Below, one piece after another: positions 16,982 to 26,059 of a stretch of 38,015 bases of DNA. Where the stretch lies: positions 1 to 38,015 of the forward strand of contig NZ_QGHD01000025.1 in NCBI RefSeq assembly GCF_003148885.1, read 5' to 3'. The stretch's first letter is position 1, and each line of letters begins with the position of its first letter. The stretch comes from Hallerella porci. GTDB taxonomy: Bacteria > Fibrobacterota > Fibrobacteria > Fibrobacterales > Fibrobacteraceae. The position numbers were made by a program, and so were the translations under genes. Below the pieces are notes generated by a model. It was not told the DNA's origin, searched no databases, and saw nothing but the letters and a program-made list of their open reading frames with translations.

Positions 16982-17958
16982 TGATTTTATCGGACTTTCC
17001 TACAGTCTTCCGAAATTTCTTTGGTAATTTGCGAGCACTATTCAAGTACAACTATGAACATGATTGTATAAAAAATCTTCATTCTCAAAATCAAAGAATA
17101 GCTAATTTGCAAGAGGAATTATTTCTTACCAAAAGAGAGATTGTTAAATTATACTTTGATTTTCATAAAGAAGATGCCAATACGTATATTGATGAACTCG
17201 CTTATTTAAGGGATGCATCCAATCTTGACGCATTCCCATACCCACAAATAAAACGCATAGATAACCCCATTACTGGTTTTGATCACAAGTTAAAACTTTC
17301 CTTTGTTATTCACAACAACAATCGTTTGTATTTTCCTAAAGGTTGGTCTCCAGAGACAGCTAGTAATGCATATCGTAATTATATTGAACGAGAGAACTTA
17401 CTTGGCGGAGGATATACAGAAAAAGCGCCTCACCAATATGTAACAGAACCTTTCCATGTGAAACAAGACGACATTGTTGTAGATGCAGGCTGCGCTGAAG
17501 CACTTTTTGCACTTGATTCTGTTGAAAAAGCCAAACATGTATATTTACTGGAAGCTGATGCTATTTGGCTTAAACCCTTACAGGCAACATTTGCCCCCTA
17601 TAAAGATAAAGTTACAATCATTCAAAAATTTTTAGGTGGCCAAAATTCTGAGAACACTATAACACTTAATAGCCTTTTTGACAAGTTTAGCGAAGAATCA
17701 TTCTTTATAAAAATGGATATTGAGGGGGCAGAAGAGTCCGTCATTCAAGGAAGCAAGGATTTTCTTACATCCCAAAATAAAATCAAACTAGCTTGTTGTA
17801 CATACCATAAAGCCCACCATGCAGAAGCAATATCATCTCTGCTAAAAGATATGGGTTACAAGTTTGAATTTTCAGATGGTTATATGTTATTCCCTTGGGA
17901 TAAAAACCAGCAACCACCGTATTTTAGAAAAGGGTTGATAAGGGCTACACATATGTAG
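16981..17958 (+). CDS. FkbM-family methyltransferase
   Basis: 325 residues. There is an N-terminal extension of about 150 residues including a coiled-coil-like stretch (LHSQNQRIANLQEELFLTKR). A SAM-dependent methyltransferase of the FkbM type follows, with DIVVDAGCAEALFALD (motif I), VYLLEADAIW and the family hallmark FFIKMDIEGAEESVIQG. Overlap of TAATG with wzt suggests joint translation. In ABC-exported O-antigens a terminal methyl group caps the chain and is read by the Wzt C-terminal domain. A capping role is attractive but inferred. Confidence 0.85.
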   Translation: MILSDFPTVFRNFFGNLRALFKYNYEHDCIKNLHSQNQRIANLQEELFLTKREIVKLYFDFHKEDANTYIDELAYLRDASNLDAFPYPQIKRIDNPITGFDHKLKLSFVIHNNNRLYFPKGWSPETASNAYRNYIERENLLGGGYTEKAPHQYVTEPFHVKQDDIVVDAGCAEALFALDSVEKAKHVYLLEADAIWLKPLQATFAPYKDKVTIIQKFLGGQNSENTITLNSLFDKFSEESFFIKMDIEGAEESVIQGSKDFLTSQNKIKLACCTYHKAHHAEAISSLLKDMGYKFEFSDGYMLFPWDKNQQPPYFRKGLIRATHM

Positions 17959-18025
17959 CTACATTATTTTAAATACTGAATTATGAAAAAATTCGATTCT
18001 TTTTTCAAGATCAGCGCCCTACATT

Positions 18026-18039
18026 TTCCCGTTCGGGAA
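18026..18039. promoter_or_regulatory. hipBA operator O1
   Basis: TTCCCGTTCGGGAA (arms TTCCCG / CGGGAA). Together with flanks, ATTTTCCCGTTCGGGAATAT is repeated at the second site 48 bases on. It is a likely binding site for the HipB repressor. Confidence 0.75.
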
Positions 18040-18073
18040 TATTTTACATATTTTCAAACAAAAAGTATTAATT

Positions 18074-18087
18074 TTCCCGTTCGGGAA
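18074..18087. promoter_or_regulatory. hipBA operator O2
   Basis: Second identical palindrome TTCCCGTTCGGGAA, 16 bases before ATG 18103 and overlapping the probable TATATT promoter region (18090-18096). The two-site layout is like that of E. coli hipBA. Confidence 0.75.
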
Positions 18088-18102
18088 TATTATATTTATA
18101 GC

Positions 18103-18324
18103 ATGGACATTCAAAATACAGAAGATTTATCCAAAGCCATAAAAGGACGCCGTAAAAGCCTCAAACTGACACAAGCGGAATGTGCCACATTTTGCGGCGT
18201 CGGGCTACGATTTTTCTCAGAGCTTGAAAACGGCAAGCAGTCACTACACTTGGGCAAAGTGATGCAAGTTCTACAGATGCTAGGCCTCAAAATGCAGATT
18301 ATCGGAAACGAGGAAAGCAAATGA
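18103..18324 (+). CDS. hipB: HipB-like XRE-family antitoxin/repressor
   Basis: 73 residues from ATG 18103. A longer frame from 17983 would translate through both operators and is rejected. A helix-turn-helix of the Cro/CI type lies at about residues 12-65 (KLTQAECATFCGVGLRFFSELENGKQSL), followed by LGLKMQII. It overlaps hipA by 4 bases. As in E. coli HipB it should bind the operators upstream and neutralise HipA. Confidence 0.88.
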   Translation: MDIQNTEDLSKAIKGRRKSLKLTQAECATFCGVGLRFFSELENGKQSLHLGKVMQVLQMLGLKMQIIGNEESK

Positions 18325-19553
18325 AACTTTCTGTATATCTAGGAGAAAATCTGGCCGGATATCTAGAGTCCACCGCAGAAAAAGGTGTTGTCTTTTTTTA
18401 CGACACAGCCTATATCAAAGCAGGGCAACCGCCCATATCATTATCACTCCCTTTAAGCAATGCTGAATTTTCACAAAAAGATTGCCTCCCCTTTTTTGAA
18501 GGACTATTGCCTGAAGGCGATGTAAAAAAAAGAATCTCGGATTACCTGCATATATCCGAAACCAGCACATTCAAACTTCTCAAAGAACTGGGCGGAGAAT
18601 GCGCCGGCATGGTTTCCATTTTGCCAGAGGGAGAAAGCAACAAAGCAAAAAATGCGTATGCATTTTCACGGGACAACTACGAACCTCTGTCCGAAAAAAA
18701 ACTTGCCGAATATATTCAGAACATAAACACCCGTCCTTTGCTCAAGATCAAGGAGAAACTCCGCCTCTCCCTTGCCGGAGCGCAAGAAAAACTCCCTCTC
18801 GCCTATATAAATGGTAAATACTATTTGCCAAAAAATGGAGCCCCATCTACCCATATTCTCAAGCCAACCGGAAGCGGAAAACTATCCAACCTTGCTGCAA
18901 ACGAATACATCTGCACCAAGCTTGCCAAATACAGCGGACTTCCAACATCCAAGACAGAACTTAAGCAAATTGGCAATACAGAGTTCCTTTTAATAGAGCG
19001 CTACGACCGCATTTCCGAGAACAACCAAATTTCAAGGATCCACCAAGAAGACATTTGCCAAGCACTCGGGATCCTAAGCGACCGCAAATACCAGAACGAC
19101 GGCGGTCCAAGCATCGCAGATATCTATAACCTTCTCAAAGAGAAAACGACAATTCCCCTAATCGAAACGCGTAATTTTCTCCGCTATATCATATTCAACC
19201 TGATCATAGGAAACTGCGACGCCCATGGCAAAAACTATTCCCTACTATTCCAGGGAAATACCATCCAGCTAGCCCCCATTTACGACACAGTCAGCACAAT
19301 CATTTACCCGGATTTGACCCGCAAGCTATCAATGAAAGTCGGCAAGCACTACGAATTCAAAAAAATTAACAGCGAAGACTTTGTGTTGCTTGCCGGCCAG
19401 CTCAACCTAAAGCCCAAAACAATCCTAGATTGTTATTTTGAGACTATCGAAAAAATCGAGAAAAACTTTGACAAAGTTAAGGATGATTCAGCTTTGATAG
19501 GATATGATAAAACTATTGAAATCATTGAAAAAAACATTTTGAGAATAGACTAA
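18321..19553 (+). CDS. hipA: HipA-like serine/threonine kinase toxin
   Basis: 410 residues. The N-terminal subdomain (VYLGENLAGYLES, PLSNAEF, PFFEGLLPEG) is followed by the kinase core with LSLAGAQEKLPL (nucleotide-binding loop), THILKP (the ATP lysine), LLIERYDR, IHQEDICQALG, the catalytic GNCDAHGKNYSLL and the metal-binding LAPIYDTVST. HipA kinases phosphorylate glutamyl-tRNA synthetase or other targets and cause growth arrest. All key motifs are intact. It is located between a methyltransferase and glycosyltransferases of the glycan locus, with its own promoter. Confidence 0.92.
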   Translation: MKLSVYLGENLAGYLESTAEKGVVFFYDTAYIKAGQPPISLSLPLSNAEFSQKDCLPFFEGLLPEGDVKKRISDYLHISETSTFKLLKELGGECAGMVSILPEGESNKAKNAYAFSRDNYEPLSEKKLAEYIQNINTRPLLKIKEKLRLSLAGAQEKLPLAYINGKYYLPKNGAPSTHILKPTGSGKLSNLAANEYICTKLAKYSGLPTSKTELKQIGNTEFLLIERYDRISENNQISRIHQEDICQALGILSDRKYQNDGGPSIADIYNLLKEKTTIPLIETRNFLRYIIFNLIIGNCDAHGKNYSLLFQGNTIQLAPIYDTVSTIIYPDLTRKLSMKVGKHYEFKKINSEDFVLLAGQLNLKPKTILDCYFETIEKIEKNFDKVKDDSALIGYDKTIEIIEKNILRID

Positions 19554-19559
19554 AAAAAC

Positions 19560-20567
19560 ATGCCTCTCGTTTCCGTCATAGTCCCTAACTATAATCACGC
19601 GCCATATCTTCGGCAGCGTCTTGATTCCATATTCAATCAAACTTTCCAAGACTTTGAAGTCATCATCCTTGACGATTGCAGTACGGACAACAGCAAAGAA
19701 ATCATTGAAGAATATCGCAATCGCCCTCAAGTAAGTCATGTCGTATATAACGAAAAAAACAGTGGATCTCCTTTTAAGCAATGGGCGAAAGGATTTGATT
19801 TAGCACAAGGCGAATACATCTGGATTGCAGAGAGCGACGATTGGGCTGAATTGAATTTTTTGGAAGTCCTGACTTCCATTCTGAATAAAGATTCATCCCT
19901 TGTATTTGCTTTCTGCGAATCTTATTGGGAGTATCCACAAATAACTGTTTCAGGAAAAGCATTGAAAAAAAGTTCAATCTACAATGGAATTGATTACATC
20001 AAAAACAAACAGATCTACTACAATAGCATCGTCAATGCCAGTTCAGTGGTTTTCAGAAAAGAAGTTCTCTCCAACACCGCTAATGATTACCAATTCTTCA
20101 ATGGTTCAGGAGACTACCTTTTTTGGAGCCTCCTGTGCGAACAAGGCTACATATACTATACAACAAACATCCTAAATCATTTTAGGCGCCCTCCAGCAAA
20201 TACAACTAGCCGATGCATGGCAACAGGAATAACCTTCATTGAAAATTTCAGCATTTACAAATATTTTAAGCAGAAAGGTTACATTTCAAAATTTGCAAAT
20301 TATCGAATTATAGAACATTCTCTTTCAGAAATCGAGCAATATAGCGAAGTACTAGGAAAGAATCATTGTTACTCTAAATGTAAAACCATATGGGAAAACG
20401 AGCGGGTCGAAACAAATTCAACTTCCTTTTTCTTATCTTTTTGGGCCAACCAAATCAACAGATGCGATAGCCTACCTCTTTACGCAAAATTATGGCAATT
20501 TTTGCATCTGCCCAACACTAATATTCGAGGACACCTCCCCTTTTATAAGAGGAATCAGCAAAAATGA
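19560..20567 (+). CDS. GT2 glycosyltransferase
   Basis: 335 residues. GT-A fold with VSVIVPNYNHAPYLRQRLDS, EVIILDDCSTDNS, NSGSPFKQWAKGFDLAQGE and the metal-binding WIAESDDW. The remaining 220 residues are the acceptor part. It starts six bases after hipA and overlaps the next gene by ATGA, so it may share transcription with hipBA or read through from the export operon. It adds one sugar of the surface glycan; donor and linkage cannot be told. Confidence 0.88.
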   Translation: MPLVSVIVPNYNHAPYLRQRLDSIFNQTFQDFEVIILDDCSTDNSKEIIEEYRNRPQVSHVVYNEKNSGSPFKQWAKGFDLAQGEYIWIAESDDWAELNFLEVLTSILNKDSSLVFAFCESYWEYPQITVSGKALKKSSIYNGIDYIKNKQIYYNSIVNASSVVFRKEVLSNTANDYQFFNGSGDYLFWSLLCEQGYIYYTTNILNHFRRPPANTTSRCMATGITFIENFSIYKYFKQKGYISKFANYRIIEHSLSEIEQYSEVLGKNHCYSKCKTIWENERVETNSTSFFLSFWANQINRCDSLPLYAKLWQFLHLPNTNIRGHLPFYKRNQQK

Positions 20568-21517
20568 AACAGCCGCTCGTCTCCATAATCGTCCCGATTT
20601 ACAAAGTTGAGCCGTACCTACGACGTTGCTTGGACAGCATCGTCAAGCAGACTTATACAAACTTGGAAATTATCTTGGTGGATGATGGATCGCCAGACGG
20701 CTGTCCGCAGATTTGTGACGAGTATGCGGCTAAAGATAAACGGATTGTAGTAATCCACAAGGAAAATGGCGGGTTATCGGACGCGAGGAATGCGGGGTTA
20801 GATATATGCAAAGGGGAGTATATATCGTTTGTGGATAGTGATGACTGGGTGAGTGAAAATTATATTGAAGTTATGCTCAATATAGCAATAAAAGAAAATG
20901 CGGACATCAGCATATGCAACCATAACTTCGTGCATAATGACGGCTCTAAAAAAAACATTATTTTTGAAGAACGCACATATACAAAAAAAGAAGCGCTAAA
21001 AAAAATCATACTTCAGCAAACTCTCCCTTGGGGTGCATCTTGGGGTAAAATTTACAAAAGAAAGATTTTTAACAAATATAAATTTCCTGTAGGAATAATT
21101 CATGAGGACGATTATACTAGTTACAAATTCATATACGAAGCGGATAAAATCGTTTGCATAGACAAAACTTTATATAACTATTTCCAAAGAAGTGATTCTA
21201 TTTCAAAACTTGACACAACATACGACTTTACAGAGGTAAGAAAAAATCAATTAACCTTCTTACTTGAAAACAAGGAATATGAACTAGCTGAATTAACTGC
21301 AATTAACCTTTGTTGGCATTATCTAAATAGTTATTGCGCAAAAAAAGAAGACGGTAAAAAGAACTTTCTCCATTTTTTTTCACAATTAAAAAAAATTCCA
21401 AGTTATCACACAACTAAAAGGCTTTGTCTATACCCACTCGGCGCCTTTCCTTCGATTTATCCTATTTACAAAAAAACATTCTTTAAAATAAAACAATTCT
21501 TTCTTTCATCACGTTGA
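20564..21517 (+). CDS. GT2 glycosyltransferase
   Basis: 317 residues, canonical WcaA-like start: VSIIVPIYKVEPYLRRCLDS, EIILVDDGSPDGCP, KENGGLSDARNAGLD, and YISFVDSDDWVS as the DxD site. The C-terminus is lysine-rich. ATGA overlap with the upstream GT. The 3' end overlaps the convergent minus-strand GT4 gene by 35 bases, which is unusual and implies no terminator between them. Base use becomes distinctly more AT-rich after about base 20880 than in the catalytic half, suggesting a mosaic gene. Confidence 0.9.
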   Translation: MKQPLVSIIVPIYKVEPYLRRCLDSIVKQTYTNLEIILVDDGSPDGCPQICDEYAAKDKRIVVIHKENGGLSDARNAGLDICKGEYISFVDSDDWVSENYIEVMLNIAIKENADISICNHNFVHNDGSKKNIIFEERTYTKKEALKKIILQQTLPWGASWGKIYKRKIFNKYKFPVGIIHEDDYTSYKFIYEADKIVCIDKTLYNYFQRSDSISKLDTTYDFTEVRKNQLTFLLENKEYELAELTAINLCWHYLNSYCAKKEDGKKNFLHFFSQLKKIPSYHTTKRLCLYPLGAFPSIYPIYKKTFFKIKQFFLSSR

Positions 21518-22778
21518 CCATCTTATCAACTGTTTTTTCCCAAGAGAACAATTTCGCTCTTTCCAGACCTTTGTGGCTATTTTCTTTCCGCAGTTCTTTA
21601 TTGAAGTAGTATTTTTCATATGCTTCAATATGTTGTTCATCGCTATCCCAATCAATCATGATGCCGGCATCACCTACAACTTCTGGCAATGACGAATTGT
21701 TACTCGTAACAACAGGGCAACCGCACTGCATCGCTTCTAATGGAGGCAATCCAAAACCTTCATATTGACTTGTATAGACAAACCATTCTGCGTTGCTATA
21801 AAGAATCGGCAAATCTTCGTCGTCAATATACCCTGCTTGAATAATATATTTAGGATCCCATGCAACCCCATTTTTCTTTAAGTCATTTATAAAGGATTCC
21901 CAATGTCCTCCACCCATTACCCATACTAAATCTTCTATGTGATTTTTTTGAACAAAACGCATAAAGCAGCGGACAGCTCGCACCAAATTTTTTCGAGGCT
22001 CAAGTGTGCAAAGGCTAAAGATATAGCGCTTATGCGGAACACGATATTTCGTCAAAACTTGAAATCGTTCGTTGTCATTTTTCACAGGCCTAAAATTTAA
22101 ATTAGCAGCCAAATGCAGAGCCTTTGTGTTTTCATCTCCTAATTTAGAGAAAAGGCGGCAATAATCTTGCTTTGTATTTTCCGAATTGCAAAAGAAAATA
22201 TCTCGAGGATGGCTCAATTCAATCTGTTTCCAGATTCCCTGTTTAAACGATTCCCCCATATAACTAAATAAAAACGGAATTGCATCATGTAAGACACTGC
22301 AGCATCTTATCTGACTACTTTTTCTGACAATCCTAGGGGGAGTCTCAAACGATTCAAAAAAGAAGTCATAAGAGTTTATTTTTTTATTTTGTTTTTTTAG
22401 GAAAAACGTATTCAATACATTCTCATAGATTAACCGACAAAGAGCTATTGGTTTACGGACAAAAGGTCTTGCCAAATTAGCTGTCCACAGACAATCCAAA
22501 GAATATTTCAGTTTAAATATTTTTTCGTATTTCTTTGGCAAATCATAAAACAATCTTGCTTCTGGAAAAAGTTCTCTCTTTAATAGACTCAAAGCATACA
22601 AATTTTTGGTTTCAGTCCACAACACAATGTTCACATCTTCTCGCTTAAGAAATTCCTTGAAAACATTGTAGGTAAAAGAAAAAATTCCACTACGACTGGA
22701 TCCTTTATCCTTATAATTCAGCAAGATCTTTGCGTCAAACAAGACATTTAATTTTTCTTTTGTCATCTCACCAATCAT
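21483..22778 (-). CDS. GT4 (group 1) glycosyltransferase
   Basis: 431 residues, GT-B fold. N-terminal [15 protein letters not shown] and a C-terminal donor-binding domain with [39 protein letters not shown] and the [18 protein letters not shown] block carrying the E-x7-E pair. Residues 85-150 are of mannosyltransferase type. ATG 22778 overlaps the stop of the upstream GT32 gene (ATGA). It is last of a three-gene minus-strand operon from 24282. Confidence 0.88.
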   Translation of the reverse strand: MIGEMTKEKLNVLFDAKILLNYKDKGSSRSGIFSFTYNVFKEFLKREDVNIVLWTETKNLYALSLLKRELFPEARLFYDLPKKYEKIFKLKYSLDCLWTANLARPFVRKPIALCRLIYENVLNTFFLKKQNKKINSYDFFFESFETPPRIVRKSSQIRCCSVLHDAIPFLFSYMGESFKQGIWKQIELSHPRDIFFCNSENTKQDYCRLFSKLGDENTKALHLAANLNFRPVKNDNERFQVLTKYRVPHKRYIFSLCTLEPRKNLVRAVRCFMRFVQKNHIEDLVWVMGGGHWESFINDLKKNGVAWDPKYIIQAGYIDDEDLPILYSNAEWFVYTSQYEGFGLPPLEAMQCGCPVVTSNNSSLPEVVGDAGIMIDWDSDEQHIEAYEKYYFNKELRKENSHKGLERAKLFSWEKTVDKMVNVMKERIVLF

Positions 22779-23488
22779 TTATTACCCAATTTCTTCTTCA
22801 GCGAGAACAGACTCGCCACAATAAAGCCCATAAACGCACCATACTTTTTAGAGAATTCTACTCGAATCCTAAAATATTCGCGCTGATAATCACTGAACCA
22901 GTTTCCATCAAAATGATGAATACAATAAGTCTTTGACGTGATTCGAAGTTTCCCCGTCCGATTATCTTTGGGAGAAAAATATTCCGCCGGCAACACTTTA
23001 ACACCGTGAAAAATCATCAACGCATTTTTTATAACAACCGGTATCGCAATCGATGGATTATTTAAGTCCGATACATTGAATCTTCGGTTTTCATACCAAT
23101 CCAAAGATTTTTTTACCCACGCTAGATTCGGTTCTGCACCCATCACTGCAGCTTCTATCACATTCTTATGAGATTCCCGTCCAAGAAAACTATCTTGAGC
23201 AAGAATATCATCAAAAGACTTTAGGACTTCTACATCGCAATCCAAATAAATGCCGCCATAGTTGTAAAGAGCAAACAACCGTACATAATCTGCAGCAAAG
23301 GCCCATTTTCTTTCTGCTAATGCAGATTCTACCCACGGGCACAAACATTCTTGAATTTTTTTTCGATCCCATAACACAAAGTTATAGTCCAGCAAATGAT
23401 TCCGCCAAGACTTCATGCATTTTTGCACAAGTTCCGGATAAGGCTCCCCGCTCAACCAGCAATAATGTATCACTTTTGGGATTGCCAT
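22775..23488 (-). CDS. GT32-type glycosyltransferase (DXD), copy 2
   Basis: 237 residues starting MAIPKVIHYCWLSGEPYPEL. The catalytic core is KWAFAADYVRLFALYNYGG and IYLDCDVEVLKSFD (the DXD region), typical of GT32/capsular polysaccharide synthesis (Gly_transf_sug) proteins. ATG 23488 is chosen as it aligns with the paralogue upstream and has AGGTG before it; it overlaps that gene by 19 bases. Clearly homologous to the preceding gene throughout, so a tandem duplication. Confidence 0.88.
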   Translation of the reverse strand: MAIPKVIHYCWLSGEPYPELVQKCMKSWRNHLLDYNFVLWDRKKIQECLCPWVESALAERKWAFAADYVRLFALYNYGGIYLDCDVEVLKSFDDILAQDSFLGRESHKNVIEAAVMGAEPNLAWVKKSLDWYENRRFNVSDLNNPSIAIPVVIKNALMIFHGVKVLPAEYFSPKDNRTGKLRITSKTYCIHHFDGNWFSDYQREYFRIRVEFSKKYGAFMGFIVASLFSLKKKLGNK

Positions 23489-24282
23489 TTTTTCACCTGG
23501 AATAAAGAAAGCCCTTTTTGTTTGCAACGGGACAATGTGTCCTGAAAACTATTATACTTCAAATTCACAAACACCGCATAAATCGTAGAAAGCAACATTC
23601 CCACATTTTCACCAAACAATTTGCAAAATTTAATTCGAGCATTTACATGCTTCCGCTGTGCCACAGAATACCACGAGCCATTAAAATGATGCACAGAATA
23701 TGTTTCCGCAGTAGCTTCCACAATCTGCGTTCTTGTATTCTTGGGCGAAAAATAATGCATCGGAAGTAAATCTCGCAAAGCGCCTTCTTGATTTAAGACA
23801 CTTGCCATGATATGCGGAAGAACGGTCGTATCAAAAGCGCCGTTCGCCATAATAAAATTTTTACCCGCGTAATAATCTAAGCATTTTTTTATTAAGGGAT
23901 GATGAATTTCTGCGCCAAAAGTCGCAGCCTCGATGATATGACTAGAATCAATCCTATCCGGCGTATGCTCCTTCCCAAAAAAGTATGGTCTATCCAGTAA
24001 ATCATCGAATGATTTCAAAACTTCCACATCGCTGTCTAAATAAATTCCGCCATGATTATAAAGTGCATAAAGACGGATGTAGTCTGCCGCAAAAGCCCAT
24101 TTCTTTACAGAACAAGCCTGCTCCACCCAAGGCACAGAATGCACATCAAAATGAATCATATCCCACAGCATTAATTCATAATCCGGAAGTTTTTCTTTCC
24201 AGCTCTGAATACAACGCTGAACCAATTCCGGATACGGATCATTGCTTAGCCAACAGTAGTGTACAATCTTAGGGATAGACAT
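23470..24282 (-). CDS. GT32-type glycosyltransferase (DXD), copy 1
   Basis: 270 residues starting MSIPKIVHYCWLSNDPYPEL. It has KKWAFAADYIRLYALYNHGG, IYLDSDVEVLKSFDD, the MHYFSPKNTRT block and SVHHFNGSWYS, shared with the next gene. The longer open frame upstream to 24402 runs across the divergent gene and is rejected. It is first gene of the minus-strand glycosyltransferase operon and is only 25 bases from the divergent gene at 24308, so the promoters overlap. Confidence 0.88.
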   Translation of the reverse strand: MSIPKIVHYCWLSNDPYPELVQRCIQSWKEKLPDYELMLWDMIHFDVHSVPWVEQACSVKKWAFAADYIRLYALYNHGGIYLDSDVEVLKSFDDLLDRPYFFGKEHTPDRIDSSHIIEAATFGAEIHHPLIKKCLDYYAGKNFIMANGAFDTTVLPHIMASVLNQEGALRDLLPMHYFSPKNTRTQIVEATAETYSVHHFNGSWYSVAQRKHVNARIKFCKLFGENVGMLLSTIYAVFVNLKYNSFQDTLSRCKQKGLSLFQVKKWQSQK

Positions 24283-24307
24283 ATCGATAAAAATATATAT
24301 TTCTCCC
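24283..24307. promoter_or_regulatory. 25-bp divergent promoter gap
   Basis: AAAAATATATATTT contains TATATT on both strands between two divergent start codons. Each -35 would have to lie within the opposite gene, or transcripts would be leaderless. Confidence 0.4.
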
Positions 24308-26059
24308 ATGCCTATTAAAAAAGCACTGGCATTTTCTGCCGTCATCAATTTATTCTTTTTAATTCTTTGCCTTATCTTTGGCGACCTCAAGTTCGGAGCC
24401 ATCGACGACTATTTTATGGCAGCCAGGCTTACAGGCGCATTCGGTACCGAATACAACCCGCACCTGATTTTTGTCAACGCCATTTACGGATATGCGCTTT
24501 TGCCTCTTTATCACCTTTTCCCTAAAATCGGGTGGTACTACATCGGCGAGATATTTTCCGTATTCCTCTCCTTTACTGTCATCGGTTACGTACTATTGCA
24601 GCGGTGTGGCGAACGTTGGGGAAGCATCCTCGCGACCCTTTTTACAGCCATGTTCGCCAGCGATTTTTACTTGGTTGTACAATTTACGCAATGCGCTTCT
24701 ATTTTGAGCGCCGCCGGAATGCTGCTTTTTGCATACGGAGTGGTGTCGAAAAACAAAGCAGAAGATTGTTGCGCTAGCCAAAGGCGGGCCTGCAATGACA
24801 CATTAAAGCAATTCTTCCTAACGTTGTCAAAAATGAGGCCTTACCTCCCCTTTATTCTTGGCGTTTTTCTAATGCTGTGGGGTTCGGTAATGCGCTGGCA
24901 AGCCTTCTTGATGGGAATGCCTTTCTTTTGTCTCGGCATGTTCTTCATCCTTAAAGAATGTTGGAGGCGCAAGTGTCAAGTCATCGTGGGATTAGCCGTT
25001 CTATTCAGCGCGACGTTTGCCATGCACCATTGGGATCGAAATCTATACAAGGCTCCAGAATTCGCAGAATTTATCAAGTTTCAAGGGCCACGCGTCACAT
25101 TCGGCGACAACGGCAACTACAACCAAAACGCAGTGTATGAGGATGCCGAAGAATTGGGACTATCGGGAAAAGACTACCATATACTCACTCAGTGGACATT
25201 TTATGATACCGAAGTATTCTCCGCAGATAGCCTCAAGCGATATAGCGACATCGTTTCAGCTTATCGCGACAAGAATATTCCGGAACAAATTCCACGAAAT
25301 CTGCTCAATTCCCTCGGCCACTCCCTAAACACACCCGTCTTTTGGACTTGGTTCATCTTATGCCTACTTGTTTACGCGACCCGGCCAAAAAAGTTCCTAT
25401 ACCTTTGGGCATCCTTAGTCCTAATTCTAGGGTTAATGGCCTATTTGCTTGACATGGGTCGTCTCGTTTATCGCGTAGAAAGCGGATTTTGGTTGTACGC
25501 AGCTGTCCTCGCCGTTCCCCTGTTTGGGAAATTTAAACGAGAAATCCCTCATCAATTAGTTTATATCACACTATTTGCGATTGTGGCTATAAATCTATAT
25601 TCTTACGCAACATCTGGGAAAATGGTTCGAGATCCAAACAGCGGGCAAGAACGAACCCTTGCTATTGAAGACTCCACGAATTATAAGCAAGTTTTCAATT
25701 ACATCGATAGTCAGCCAAACAAGATATTCTTGCTAAGTATGAACGCCTTTATGCGTTTTAGCCATCACCGCAATCCGCCCTACTTGGCAGAACCAATAGG
25801 TATTTATCGCAACACGGTTTCCTTCGGATATTGGACCCCCTACCTGCCAGAAGTCACAGAAGCCTTGGCGGATTACGGAATAACCAATCCTATCAAAGAT
25901 GTGGTTCACGACAATGTCATCGTCTTGAACGAGCCACATTTAGCGGATTTTTTACAAAGGCATTATTACGACAGCGTTGCCGTTGACACGTTAAAATCAA
26001 TTGGCGAAATGACTTTTTTTAAATACAGGTTAGTCACAAAGCAGGAGGATAAGGAATAA
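24308..26059 (+). CDS. Polytopic membrane protein, GT-C-like
   Basis: 583 residues with about ten hydrophobic segments (for example 10-25, 80-98, 105-122, 188-220, 340-420). The first extracytoplasmic loop has FGAIDDYFMAARL, an acidic pair in the place used by GT-C glycosyltransferases that take lipid-linked sugar donors. A soluble domain of about 130 residues closes the protein. No closer family is recognised. It overlaps the next gene by one base (TAATG). It probably glycosylates on the periplasmic side. Confidence 0.6.
   Translation: MPIKKALAFSAVINLFFLILCLIFGDLKFGAIDDYFMAARLTGAFGTEYNPHLIFVNAIYGYALLPLYHLFPKIGWYYIGEIFSVFLSFTVIGYVLLQRCGERWGSILATLFTAMFASDFYLVVQFTQCASILSAAGMLLFAYGVVSKNKAEDCCASQRRACNDTLKQFFLTLSKMRPYLPFILGVFLMLWGSVMRWQAFLMGMPFFCLGMFFILKECWRRKCQVIVGLAVLFSATFAMHHWDRNLYKAPEFAEFIKFQGPRVTFGDNGNYNQNAVYEDAEELGLSGKDYHILTQWTFYDTEVFSADSLKRYSDIVSAYRDKNIPEQIPRNLLNSLGHSLNTPVFWTWFILCLLVYATRPKKFLYLWASLVLILGLMAYLLDMGRLVYRVESGFWLYAAVLAVPLFGKFKREIPHQLVYITLFAIVAINLYSYATSGKMVRDPNSGQERTLAIEDSTNYKQVFNYIDSQPNKIFLLSMNAFMRFSHHRNPPYLAEPIGIYRNTVSFGYWTPYLPEVTEALADYGITNPIKDVVHDNVIVLNEPHLADFLQRHYYDSVAVDTLKSIGEMTFFKYRLVTKQEDKE

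Noticed and set aside
17983..18102. N-terminal extension of HipB
   Set aside because: It would translate both palindromic operators; the repeated FPVREY in it is just the operators read as codons.
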